The notes below the pieces were generated by a model. That model was not told where the DNA came from. It did no database searches and worked only from the letters and a program-made list of their open reading frames with translations. The translations under genes and the position numbers were made by a program. A stretch of DNA of 64,000 nt from UA16 sp905478895 (GTDB lineage Bacteria > Bacteroidota > Bacteroidia > Flavobacteriales_D > Sanyastnellaceae), in contig CALSQO010000002.1 in NCBI GenBank assembly GCA_943788495.1, positions 434,001 through 498,000 of the forward strand, read 5' to 3'. The first letter of the stretch is position 1; the number at the start of each line of letters is the position of its first letter. Of the stretch, positions 30,597-39,345 are shown piece after piece.

Positions 30597-31612
30597 GACG
30601 CGCGTTGCTGTAAATCGCTTCAATCGCTTCGATGGACTTGATGCCTTCATAGCCGTCGACGGTTTCGTTGCGACCGGTTTGGAGGTAGTCGATCAACGCC
30701 TCGTAAACATGCGGGTGATTCGAACTCGTGCCCTGGTACTTGCCGTATGAATTCGGTTTGTCGTTGAAGTCGATATCATCCGAAAGCGGCGCTCCCTCGA
30801 CGTCCCAATATTCAATTTTATTCAAGTATTTCCCACCAATCTTGATGGTTCCTTTTTCCCCAATGATGGTGATGGAACCCTCGTAATTCTTGCTGTAAAC
30901 GCACGTAGTCCAAACCAAGGAGCCCAGCGCTCCCGATTGGAATTTCATGTAGGCGATGCCTGAATCCTCGGTGTCGATGTTGTGGTTTTGCGTTTCGATG
31001 TGCGCCTTCGATTCCACGACATTGCCGCACCACCAGATCAAGAGGTCGATGAAATGACTGGCTTGCGTGAACAACGCACCTCCTTCCGTATCGATCTGCC
31101 CGCGCCACGGGCTGTCGTCGTAGTAGCCTTGGTATCGATTCCACAGGATGTCGCATTTCACCATGAACAGTTTACCCAATAGCCCGCGATCCATGGCGTC
31201 CTTTGGCAAGGCGAATCGGCACATTGTGTCGGTTTTGCTTCACCACCCAAAGGTGTTTTCCGGTTTCTTTGCGCATGCATTCATCGCGTGACAATCCTCT
31301 GAGTTCAGCGCCATCGGTTTCTCTACCAACGTGTGGTAGCCAGCTCGCAGCGCTTGCATGCTCATTTCGCAGTGCATCGCGTGCGGGGTCACCACTGCGA
31401 CTACATCAAAGCCACCGCCGGCGAGCATGTCCTCATAATTGTCGAAACCTTTGAGGTAAGGATACTTGTTGAGTTGGTCTTCCAACGCCTCGTCATCCGT
31501 ATCGCAGATGGCCGCAGATTGGCTCGTTCATTCGCGTCAATCACCGCGATGTGCCGTTTGCCGATGCTCCCGCAGCCGACGATGGCGAAGTTGAATGTTT
31601 GTCCTGATTCAT
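30589..31612 (-). CDS. Gfo/Idh/MocA oxidoreductase (WbpB-like), frameshifted
   Basis: An NAD(P)-dependent sugar dehydrogenase of about 341 residues. The Rossmann motif is FAIVGCGSIGKRHIAVIDAN. FDVVAVVTPHAMHCEMSMQA, HTLVEKPMALNSEDCHAM and VKCDILWNRYQGYYDDSPWR follow, then TEGGALFTQASHFIDLLIWW with the catalytic region, and VYEALIDYLQTGRNETVDGY. Shifts occur just after MNQDK (near 31598), near 31515 and near 31235. In the WbpB-type pathway this enzyme oxidises C3 of UDP-GlcNAcA to give the ketone used by the aminotransferase. The UDP-GlcNAc dehydrogenase (wbpA) and epimerase (wbpI) are not in the window. Confidence 0.83.
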
Positions 31613-31724
31613 CGAATAGAAGATACGACGTTGCCAGCCATGAATTCAGCCGTTCAATGTTTTTTTTATTGCAGGTTGTTGTTGGCAACTGAATGCGCCC
31701 ATGATTCGGTATCTTTACGAGACC

Positions 31725-31895
31725 ATGAAACGCGCATTTATCGTTGATTACGGGGTGGGCAACATTGGCTCTTTGCAGAATATGTACAAGCGCGTCTCGG
31801 GAGTTGAGGCCACATTGACTTCTACCTTGAACGATGTCAAGCCGGGAGATAAAGTGATGTTGCCAGGAGTTGGAAACTTTGGATGCGCTATGTGA
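31725..31895 (+). pseudogene. hisH-like glutamine amidotransferase, N-terminal remnant
   Basis: Only 56 residues remain: MKRAFIVDYGVGNIGSLQNM, then SGVEATLTSTLNDVKPGDKV and MLPGVGNFGCAM, ending at a stop. This matches the start of HisH-type glutaminase subunits (IVDYGxGNxxS and LPGVGxFGxAM), which should continue for about 150 more residues including the catalytic Cys, all missing. Beside wbpB/D/E-like genes it recalls the hisH2/hisF2/wbpG set that converts an acetamido to an acetamidino group on the same sugar. No hisF or wbpG is visible, so that step seems lost here, or the segment is a chimera. Confidence 0.65.
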
Positions 31896-32390
31896 AAGCA
31901 TGATGAGTACGCCAGTATTGTAACAGGTGAGCCCTTGTACTTTTTCAAAGAATTCGGGAAATACTTTTGGCACGTGACTGCCTGCGAAGGAATCAAGCTC
32001 ATAGTGTGGAGCTATAGCGGCAGATAATGCGAATCGGTCTGAAATATCCAAAAATGAGTGAAGCGGTTTGTGACAAGCAGTGTCACTATCTACAAATAGA
32101 CAGAAGCCCTTTTGAGTGTTTTTCTGTTTCAGAAACTGCTTCAGAATTAGGGGTTTATTAAGATGCCAATCTGCCTGGCTCTCAATAAATTGAATATTAG
32201 TATTGGGTGTCGGTTGGTCGGTTAGGGGCTATTCAGTCTTGAGAGTCTTTTGACTCTCAGTAATGAGCAGAGCGCATTCACTAAATAGATCTCGGTTTAC
32301 TCAAGAAAAGATCTTGCTCTCTTTTCCGCCAGAGGAATATGAGTTCCCGAGGCGATGGATACGAGTATCTTTTTTTGTGGAATTAAATAT
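31896..32390 (-). pseudogene. Truncated GT-A glycosyltransferase remnant
   Basis: Hidden by stops and shifts, the minus strand encodes a coherent glycosyltransferase piece. It starts KILVSIASGTHIPLAEKRAR, then RDLFSECALLITES, a TAG near 32230, QPTPNTNIQFIESQADWHLN, KPLILKQFLKQKNTQKG, the metal-site block FCLFVDSDTACHKPLHSFLD, FALSAAIAPHYELDSFAG and LTCYNTGVLIM. It stops matching where the opposite-strand hisH remnant ends (31895). The VDSD motif and NTGVLI region suggest a GT8-like or nucleotide-diphospho-sugar transferase. The C-terminal third is missing. I call it a pseudogene because the truncation is at a junction with another truncated gene. Confidence 0.5.
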
Positions 32391-32394
32391 ATGT

Positions 32395-33405
32395 TTACTG
32401 GACAAATGCTAACTCATCGTTCAGTATCTCTTCCAGCACTGTGGATATTCTTTGAAGGCTATGATCTTTTCTAAATTTGCTGAAAACCGACGGTTTTGTT
32501 GCTTTTTTTTGGGTTCGAAAGTACCGAGTTAAGTCTATGATTTTTGTTGAATTCATATGACGGAGTCCAAATCTTTGCATGCAAGCGGAGACATTGGTGT
32601 ATGCTCTTCCGATTGGGATGAAATCGTTCGAAAGTGCAGTGTATGGGATGGCGCTGTTCAGGTGATTCTCGTCTCTGAACATCAGCATGAATTGGCACTC
32701 TTCTCGCCAATCGTCCAGTGTGCTATCGGGCACCCTGCCTCGGATTGTAACAGCATTCAGAATCAACCGCCAGAATAGCACATGCATAATTTGATTAACT
32801 CTAAAACTTTGATCGCGAAAATCATCAAAACGTCCTACAAATACCTTCATTCGAGCAATTCTTGCTGCTATGACGCACTTCAAAATGTAGCGGTACTCTT
32901 CTTTGTGGCGAATATGACCCAGAATCATGATGCCATTTCGATGGTTTTGAATTGGCTTTCCGGGCAGTGACATGCATGGATGAGGGAGGAGATAGTGCCT
33001 TTTTGCCCATGACTTCATATGCACATGGCTAAAGGCTTCAAAGTGAATGGCAAAATCAAAGATCCCATGAATTGCATTGTATAAGAATTTGCTGCTGGTT
33101 TCTGCAATGTGAGGATGAGCATTATGGAGGACAATCCCGATTTGGCAATTGAATGCTCTCCATTCTTTTAACAATGCACAGAATTGTTCTGTGGTAATGT
33201 TTAAGCTCTTTTGTATCCATTCTGGCCAATGGAGTATGATCACTTTAATTTCTTTCCGAGGTGAGAGAAAGTCCTTCAGGGAAGTTGTGTGTTGATGGGA
33301 TGTGCCAGCGAGACTCGTGTGAAAACCAGATTCGAATGATTTTCCATATGCTCCTTGGTAATCGGCGGCAGTTACATTTAAGATTAATGGTACAGAATTA
33401 TCCAT
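32395..33405 (-). CDS. Putative glycosyltransferase (GT-B, GumK-like)
   Basis: A complete 336-residue, AT-rich protein. It has EIKVIILHWPEWIQKSLN early, IGIVLHNAHPHIAETSSKFL and FDFAIHFEAFSHVHMKSW (typical of transferases that check a helper's position, 'LHN.HPH'), KRHYLLPHPCMSL, then the second domain NGIMILGHIRHKEEYRYILK, KVFVGRFDDFRDQSFRVN and FMLMFRDENHLNSAIPYTAL with a SxAIPYTAL donor-site-like end. This layout resembles small GT-B beta-glycosyltransferases. The family is not certain. It lies 12 bp downstream of the carbamoyltransferase on the same strand. Confidence 0.6.
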   Translation of the reverse strand: MDNSVPLILNVTAADYQGAYGKSFESGFHTSLAGTSHQHTTSLKDFLSPRKEIKVIILHWPEWIQKSLNITTEQFCALLKEWRAFNCQIGIVLHNAHPHIAETSSKFLYNAIHGIFDFAIHFEAFSHVHMKSWAKRHYLLPHPCMSLPGKPIQNHRNGIMILGHIRHKEEYRYILKCVIAARIARMKVFVGRFDDFRDQSFRVNQIMHVLFWRLILNAVTIRGRVPDSTLDDWREECQFMLMFRDENHLNSAIPYTALSNDFIPIGRAYTNVSACMQRFGLRHMNSTKIIDLTRYFRTQKKATKPSVFSKFRKDHSLQRISTVLEEILNDELAFVQ

Positions 33406-33417
33406 GTTCTTTTGGTC

Positions 33418-35153
33418 TCATCGCCGAACCACACAATTCCCAAGCACCAGCATGTCCATACTCGTGCGCTGGTAACAGGCCAATGCATGCTCAGGCGCAT
33501 TCACAATCGGTTCATTCTCATTGAAGCTCGTATTGAGCAAAATCGGCACGCCGGTTTTGGCGTGAAACGCGCTGATCAAGGCATGGTAGCGCGGTGCGAC
33601 GTCTTGGTAGACACTTTGCAATCGCCCTGAGCCATCGACGTGCGTGACCGCGGGGATCTCCGCTTGCCGCGCGGGCTTGATGGGGAAGACCTTTTCCATG
33701 AACGGCACCGGCTCGTCCAATTCAAACCAGTCGCTCACATGCTCGGATAGGATGGACGGCGCAAAGGGCCGAAAGCTCTCGCGGCGTTTGATCTTGGAGT
33801 TGAGCAGCTCTTTGGCGTCTTCTCGTCGCGGATCAGCGATGATGCTGCGTGCGCCGAGCGCTCGCGGCCCAAACTCAGCTCGTCCGCTGAACCAGCCGAT
33901 GACGTTGCCTTCTACCAGTGCGTCCGATACTGCATCGTACAGGTCCTCGTCTTTCTTAAAACGCGTGTATTCCACGCCTTCTCCATCTAAGAATTTGGCA
34001 ATGGCATCGTCTTCAAACTGCGAGCCCGTGTATGCGCTGTAAATCGGTGCGACCCGGTCGCGACCGAGGTCGTGGTGCCAATGGTATTGCGCGGAGCCCA
34101 TCGAGATGCCCGCATCGTGTCCGGCCGAGGGGATGTAGACCTCCTTGAACGGTGTGTTGCGCGTAATCTTGCCGTTGGCGACGCTGTTTTGTGCCACGCC
34201 GCCGGCAATGCAGACCTTTTCCAGTCCGGTGATGGCATGCAACCGACGCAACACATGGAAAATCACTTCCTCTGTATACCGCTGCACCGATGCCGCCAAA
34301 TCCATGTGGTACTGGGTCAGTTCGTCCCCTTTTTGACGCGCCGGGCCGAACAAGTCGATGAACTTCTGACCGAACAACGGCGCCACCACGGGCAAGTTGT
34401 CGGGATACGAGACCACACCGTTCTGCAAGTTGAAATGCGAACTGGGCCATTGGAACAATCCGCCTTCTTTCAAGGGCAGAATTTGCGCCACCTTGTCCAC
34501 GTATTGCGGATTGCCATACGGGGCCAATCCCATCACTTTGTATTCATCGCCGTAATGCGGAAACCCGAGGTATTGGGTGAAATGCGGTGTAGAACAAGCC
34601 CACGCTGTTCGGGAAGTCCAACGATTCGAGCACTTCAATCTGCGTGCCTTTTCCACGGGCAAGCATGGTCGTTGAAAAATCTCCCGATCCGTCGATGCTC
34701 AAGATGGCAGCTTCTTCAAACGGCGATGGGAAAAACGCGCTGCCCAAATGACTGCGGTGGTGTTCGATGAACCGCAATTTGCCGCGTACCATGTCCACGT
34801 CAACACCGGGCTCCACCAAACGAAATTGCTCGTGCAGCAAGGTTGATGTCGTCTTTGTTGGCCGAACGCTGGCTCCAGAGAGACTTCGCGATGAGCGGAT
34901 GCTTCAGGACAAACGCCGCTTTGTTCAGCTTCTTCGCTGAAGGATCGCGGCCAATGGTGATGGCGGTGACCTCCTTGAGCGTGCACCCAACTTCGCCCAG
35001 GCAAAACGTGATGGCTTCCGATGGAAAGCCGGCCCAATGCTTGATGCGCCGAAAGCGTTCCTCCTCCGTCGCCGCTATCAAAACGCCGTCCACGAAAATT
35101 GCTGCCGATGAATCGGCGTGATAGGCATTCAATCCAAGTATGATCTCTCTCAC
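33418..35153 (-). CDS. Carbamoyltransferase (NodU/CmcH/TobZ family), frameshifted
   Basis: Transfers a carbamoyl group from carbamoyl phosphate and ATP to a sugar hydroxyl. The N-terminal Kae1-like domain has REIILGLNAYHADSSAAIFV with its metal His, IAATEEERFRRIKHWAGFPS, RFIEHHRSHLGSAFF, AILSIDGSGDFSTTML, KVMGLAPYGNPQYVDKVA and KVCIAGGVAQNSVANGK. The C-terminal YrdC-like carbamoylation domain has GWFSGRAEFGPRALGARSII and FRPFAPSILSEHVSDWFEL. Extra bases near 34842 and 34602 break the frame. The repaired length is about 578 residues. I chose GTG 35153 because the family start (MREIILGLN) lines up there; a TTG at 35216 would overlap the ABC gene stop. Target: probably a sugar of the local polysaccharide. 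Confidence 0.88.
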
Positions 35154-35205
35154 GTCTTCTCGTTTTTCGATGTGCGATTGAACCGCTGCACCGGTTGCGC
35201 GTTGA

Positions 35206-37418
35206 TCATCCCCCAAGTCCAGACACGGTATCGCACTGCTCAGCCAAGCTCATGTCGTGGGTGATGAGCAAACATTTGTGCCGGAGTTCGCCCGTTGCCG
35301 CAACAACTCAAACACAGCATCGCGTTTCACGCCATCCAATGCACTTGTGGCTTCGTCCAAGATCAGCACGGGGCGCTCGATGCGCAAGGCCCGCAGAATA
35401 GCGAGCCGCTGTTGCTGTCCACCACTGAGGTTGTTTCCGCCTTCCAGCAATTCGAATTCCAAGGGCGTCTCGCCCAGGCAATCGGTCAAATCGAGGTGAG
35501 CAATCAACCGATTCACTTCCTCTTCATCCACCGTCATGTTGGGCACGCGCATGGTCAGATTTTCACGCACGCTGCCGTTGAACAGAAACGGTTGCTGAGA
35601 GAGGTAGCCAATGTTCGAGAGCCACGATTTTACGGGCACTGATCTCGAAGCGTTTGTTGTTTTTCGGAATTCTCTCCCATTTTTATTTCACCCGACATGG
35701 CGGGGTGCAGCCCTAAAATGGTGTTGACCAGGGTGCTCTTTCCTGAGCCTGATGGCCCCACAATGGCATGGATTTTCCCAGGCGTCAAATACGCAGTTCA
35801 ATTTTGTGAGCACGGGTGCCGAGAGGGATTCGTACCCAATGGTCAACGCATCGATCCGAATGTGAGCGCTGTTCCAGCGGTTGTTTTTGCTTCTGCCGGA
35901 ACATGATCGGGATGGTTGGGATTGTCCGGATTTTCCGCCCAAGAATTCAATGCGGCTTCGATGACGTTGATGACGTAATAGTTGGAGCGCATCGCCATGA
36001 CGTGTCCATTGAGTCGCGTCATGGAAGGCATGATGCGATAGGCGCTCAGCGCACCCGACATGGCGGGGTGCAGTCCCAAAATGGTGTTGACCAGGGTGCT
36101 CTTTCCTGAGCCTGATGGCCCCACGATGGCATGGATTTTCCCGGCGTCAAATACGCAGTTCAATTTTGTGAGCACGGGTGCCGAGAGGGATTCGTACCCA
36201 ATGGTCAACGCATCGATCCGAATGTGAGCGCTGTTCCAGCGGTTGTTTTTGCGCTTCTGCCGGAACATGATCGGGATGGTTGGGATTGTCCGGATTTTCC
36301 GCCCAAGAATTCAATGCGGCTTCGATGACGTTGATGACGTGATAGTTGGAGCGCATTCCCATGACGTGTCCATTGAGTCGCGTCATGGAAGGCATGATGC
36401 GATAGGCGCTCAGCGCCATGACGATGAGCAGATTCAAAAATTCCTCGTTGCTTTCTCCCAGAAGCAAACTGATGAAAATGGCACGCTCACTGCCGTCACC
36501 GCCAAAACCTCGTAGAGCTTGGCTGGGGCCATGTTCATGATTTGGCTGTTGCTGCCAATGCGATAAAGGATGCGGGTTTTGTTCAAGTAGCCATTGCGGA
36601 TGGCGTCAGATGCGCGAAAACTCATCACCTCCAAGAACCCCGCACGGCGTTGTTGATCAACGTTCCCGTTTGCGGCCCCACGATCTTCCTTATTTCGCTG
36701 TAACGCTCCAGCCGATTCTTCGTGCCTTTGCGAATGATCACAACACCAATGCTCAGCAGCACGGCCACACTGAGCAAGACGATGGGCTCATAAACCACCA
36801 AGCCGATGGCAATGGCTGCGATGACCATGAGCTCATTGATGAAACGCAGGTTGCCCACCACAAACGTATTGGCCAGGTTCAATGGCCACCCGTTGATTTC
36901 GCTCAGGACGCGCCCGACTCCGTCGATCGCATGCGTTCGAGGCTTTGGGAGAAGTGGTATTGCCACATCAGTCCTGAAATGCGGTGGCCGATGGCGAAGG
37001 AATACCGCGTTTGGATCAGATTCAGCCCTAAGTTAACCAGCGCTTTGAACAGAAAGGCGGCAATCAATGCCATGGAAGTGAACATCAAGAACTTGCGTTC
37101 GGTGTCGAGTCCAATCCGTGAGGTCAGCTCGAAAACTTGCGCGAGGTATTCGTTTTCATAAATCAATTGCGGATTGATCACCAATCCAATCACCGGCACC
37201 ACTGCAGCCAATCCGATGATGTCCACAAAGCTATTGACGATGATGCCAATGAAAAGTACACCGGCCCGACTGCGTTCCTTTTTGGTGAGCATGGCCCACA
37301 CGCGCTTCAGGATCCCAAGGATGCTGAATGCTGGATATTGCGGTTTTTCCTCAGCAGCTGGGGGGCGCTTCCTCTCCTCCTTTTTATTCGTGTTCTCCGC
37401 TTGCGGCATGCCGTTCAT
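35206..37418 (-). CDS. ABC exporter (permease-ATPase fusion), frameshifted and internally duplicated
   Basis: A type-IV ABC half-exporter. The permease part begins with a charged N-tail (NKKEERKRPPAAEEK), then SRAGVLFIGIIVNSFVDIIG, VVPVIGLVINPQLI, TRYSFAIGHRISGLMWQYHF and GPQTGTLINNAVRG. The ATPase part has IHAIVGPSGSGKSTLVNTIL (Walker A), NIGYLSQQPFLFNGSVRENL (Q loop), NNLSGGQQQRLAILRALRIE (signature) and RPVLILDEATSALDG (Walker B). The stop is at 35206 after restoring one base near 35262 (LLITHDMSLAEQ). At least five shifts occur, and a 363-bp segment covering the permease end and Walker A is present twice in tandem. It is paralogous to the next ABC gene. Confidence 0.8.
35689..36051. repeat. 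Tandem duplication, copy 1 (363 bp)
   Basis: Starts CACCCGACATGGCGGGGTGC and ends GATAGGCGCTCAGCG. It is about 98 % identical to the directly following copy: six or seven differences, including one extra base at CCCAGGCG and a missing GC at TTTTTGCTTCT. It encodes the junction of permease and Walker A of the ABC exporter. Confidence 0.9.
36052..36415. repeat. Tandem duplication, copy 2 (364 bp)
   Basis: Second copy of the same unit, joined head to tail with copy 1 and differing by one base in length. The 363-bp unit is a multiple of three, but the frame is lost inside the copies. Confidence 0.9.
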
Positions 37419-37554
37419 TTGTTATTACAATTTACAAAACATTGAACATATCGTCACGTCACAACGCATCAGTTGTCCAATCGAAGGTGGTGAAAAAGTT
37501 CAGGATGTTGTTCACGGGTTTCATTTCAATTGCCGCTCGACTCACCTGCCCAAT

Positions 37555-39334
37555 TCAAGGCTCCAGCCGCACACCCGGAAGGTGCTGGGCGATTTCAGCA
37601 TCGTGCGTCACCAATAAAACGCTTGTGCCACGCTGGGCTTCTTCCTGCAACAAGTCGAGGACGATGTTGCGCATCGCGGGATCGAGGCTGCTCGTGGCCT
37701 CGTCGAGCACGAGCACGGATCGTCCCAATTGCAGGGCGCGGATCAAAGCGAGCCTTTGCTGCTGTCCGCCGCTCAGGTTGGATCCGCCTTCGTTGAGTTG
37801 AAAATTGAGCGGGTTTTCGCCGAACGTTTCGAGGAGGTTCAAGCGCTCCATCAATTCAAGCACACGGCTTTCATCCATGGCACTATCCAAGGCGCCATCA
37901 ACCGCCATCGGAACCGCCGTCGGAACCGCCGAGGGTCAAGTTGTCGCGGACCGATCCGTTGAATAGGAACGGTTGCTGCGCGAGGTAAGCCACGTGGCCG
38001 AGCCATTGGTGGGAAGAAAGTTGGCCCCCCAATGCGTGTCCGGAAACGGTGATGCGACCCGACTGCGGGACGTGCAATCCCAGCAGCGCGCTGATGAGCG
38101 TGCTTTTCCCGGATCCCGAAGCGCCCGTGATGGCGTGGATTTGTCCCGGTTTGAATGTGGCATCGAGGCCTTGTACGACAGGCGCGCCGCCTTCATAGGC
38201 CAGCGTCAAATCGTGCACTTCAATTTGAATCGGTTCCGTCAGATCAATCCTGCTCGGCACCGTGGCAATAGGGTGTTCGTCGGATGCCGCGATGCCCGCG
38301 TTTTCCATGGCATCGAGCAGGTGCATTTGGCCGCGCATGGCGATGAGTCGGGAATTGGCGCGGGCCATGGCCGGCATCACCCGGTAGGCGCTCAGTCCCA
38401 AAAGGGACAGGGTTTCGAAAAACGCCGCGTCGGTTTCGCCCCACATCAAGGACAAGACGATGATTCCGCACAACGCCGTCACCGCCAGCAATTCATACAG
38501 CCGCGTGGGGATGATGCCGAGCACCATCTGCCGACTGTGCACCGCGTAAAGTTCACGGGTGTGGGAGAGGTAATTGCGTTGGACCGATTGAACCGCTCGG
38601 AATGTGATGAGTTCCAGAAATCCGCGCACCGCATTTTGCACCAGCGAAGAAGACGTGGGAGCGAGGCGCTGAATGGTTGCGCTGTTGTGTTGAAGCCGGC
38701 GTTTGGTGATGAGCCGAATGAGCAAGCCGCCTGAGCCAATGATGCCGGCAACACCCAAGAAAATGAGGGGATCGTAGGCGGTTAAGCCAATGGCCAGCAA
38801 CACCATTACAACCAACTCGTTGATGAGGAGTTGACCGCCTGTGATGAAGACGCGGGCAAACAGCACCGGCCAGCTGTTGATTTCCGTGAGCACACGCCCT
38901 GATTCTTTCGATCGCATGCGCTCCAGCGAATCGGAAAAATGATGCAGCCAAACCTCGCCGCTCATCCGATGCGCTACGCGAAAGGCAAACCGCGATTGCA
39001 CGTGATTCAGCCAAATGCCGAAGAGGGTTTTGAAGAGAAATGCGGCAATGAGCAGGAAGCAGAGCAGGGTCAAGAAGCGCTTCTCTGAGCCAATTCCGTT
39101 GGCATAAGCGATGTCGTAGATGGACCCCAGGAACGCATTGGAAGAAATCAACTCGGGCTCCACCACCAGTCCGATGACGGGAATGACCGCAGCCAGTCCC
39201 AACAAGTCGACGAAGCTGTTGGCAAACACCGCTGCCATCAAGCCCCCCGCAATGCGCTTTTCACGCCCGTCCAAAAGTTCATATACCCTCCGAAAGATGG
39301 CTCCCGCGGAGGTGGCATGGCGCGAATCGGTCAC
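37555..39334 (-). CDS. ABC exporter (permease-ATPase fusion), one frameshift
   Basis: A half-exporter of about 593 residues. Permease: RRVYELLDGREKRIAGGLMA, FANSFVDLLGLAAVIPVIGL, RFAFRVAHRMSGEVWLHHFS and GIIPTRLYELLAVTALCGII. ATPase: IHAITGASGSGKSTLISALL (Walker A), HVAYLAQQPFLFNGSVRDNL (Q loop), SNLSGGQQQRLALIRALQLG (signature), RSVLVLDEATSSLDP (Walker B) and VLLVTHDAE (H loop). The frame slips once near 37900-37931, exactly at a 12-bp tandem repeat. Such exporters can move lipid-linked oligosaccharide (PglK/MsbA-like) or peptides; the setting favours a glycan. It starts 12 bp upstream of the MoxR gene's end, on the same strand. Confidence 0.88.
37908..37931. repeat. 12-bp tandem repeat at the ABC frameshift
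   Basis: Two perfect copies of TCGGAACCGCCG, with a third partial copy to the left (ACCGCCA). On the coding strand they give GGSDGGSD. The reading frame of the ABC exporter changes right here, so repeat slippage in the cell or in base calling is a likely cause. Confidence 0.7.
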
Positions 39335-39345
39335 GGCTCGGGAAT

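Noticed and set aside
32241..32258. Perfect 7-bp hairpin GAGAGTC-TTTT-GACTCTC
   Set aside because: It lies inside the glycosyltransferase remnant where the protein reading is still coherent, and no T tract follows, so a terminator role is not supported.
34072..34770. A 232-codon plus-strand frame opposite the carbamoyltransferase
   Set aside because: Antisense shadow; no start context, signal peptide or family motif.
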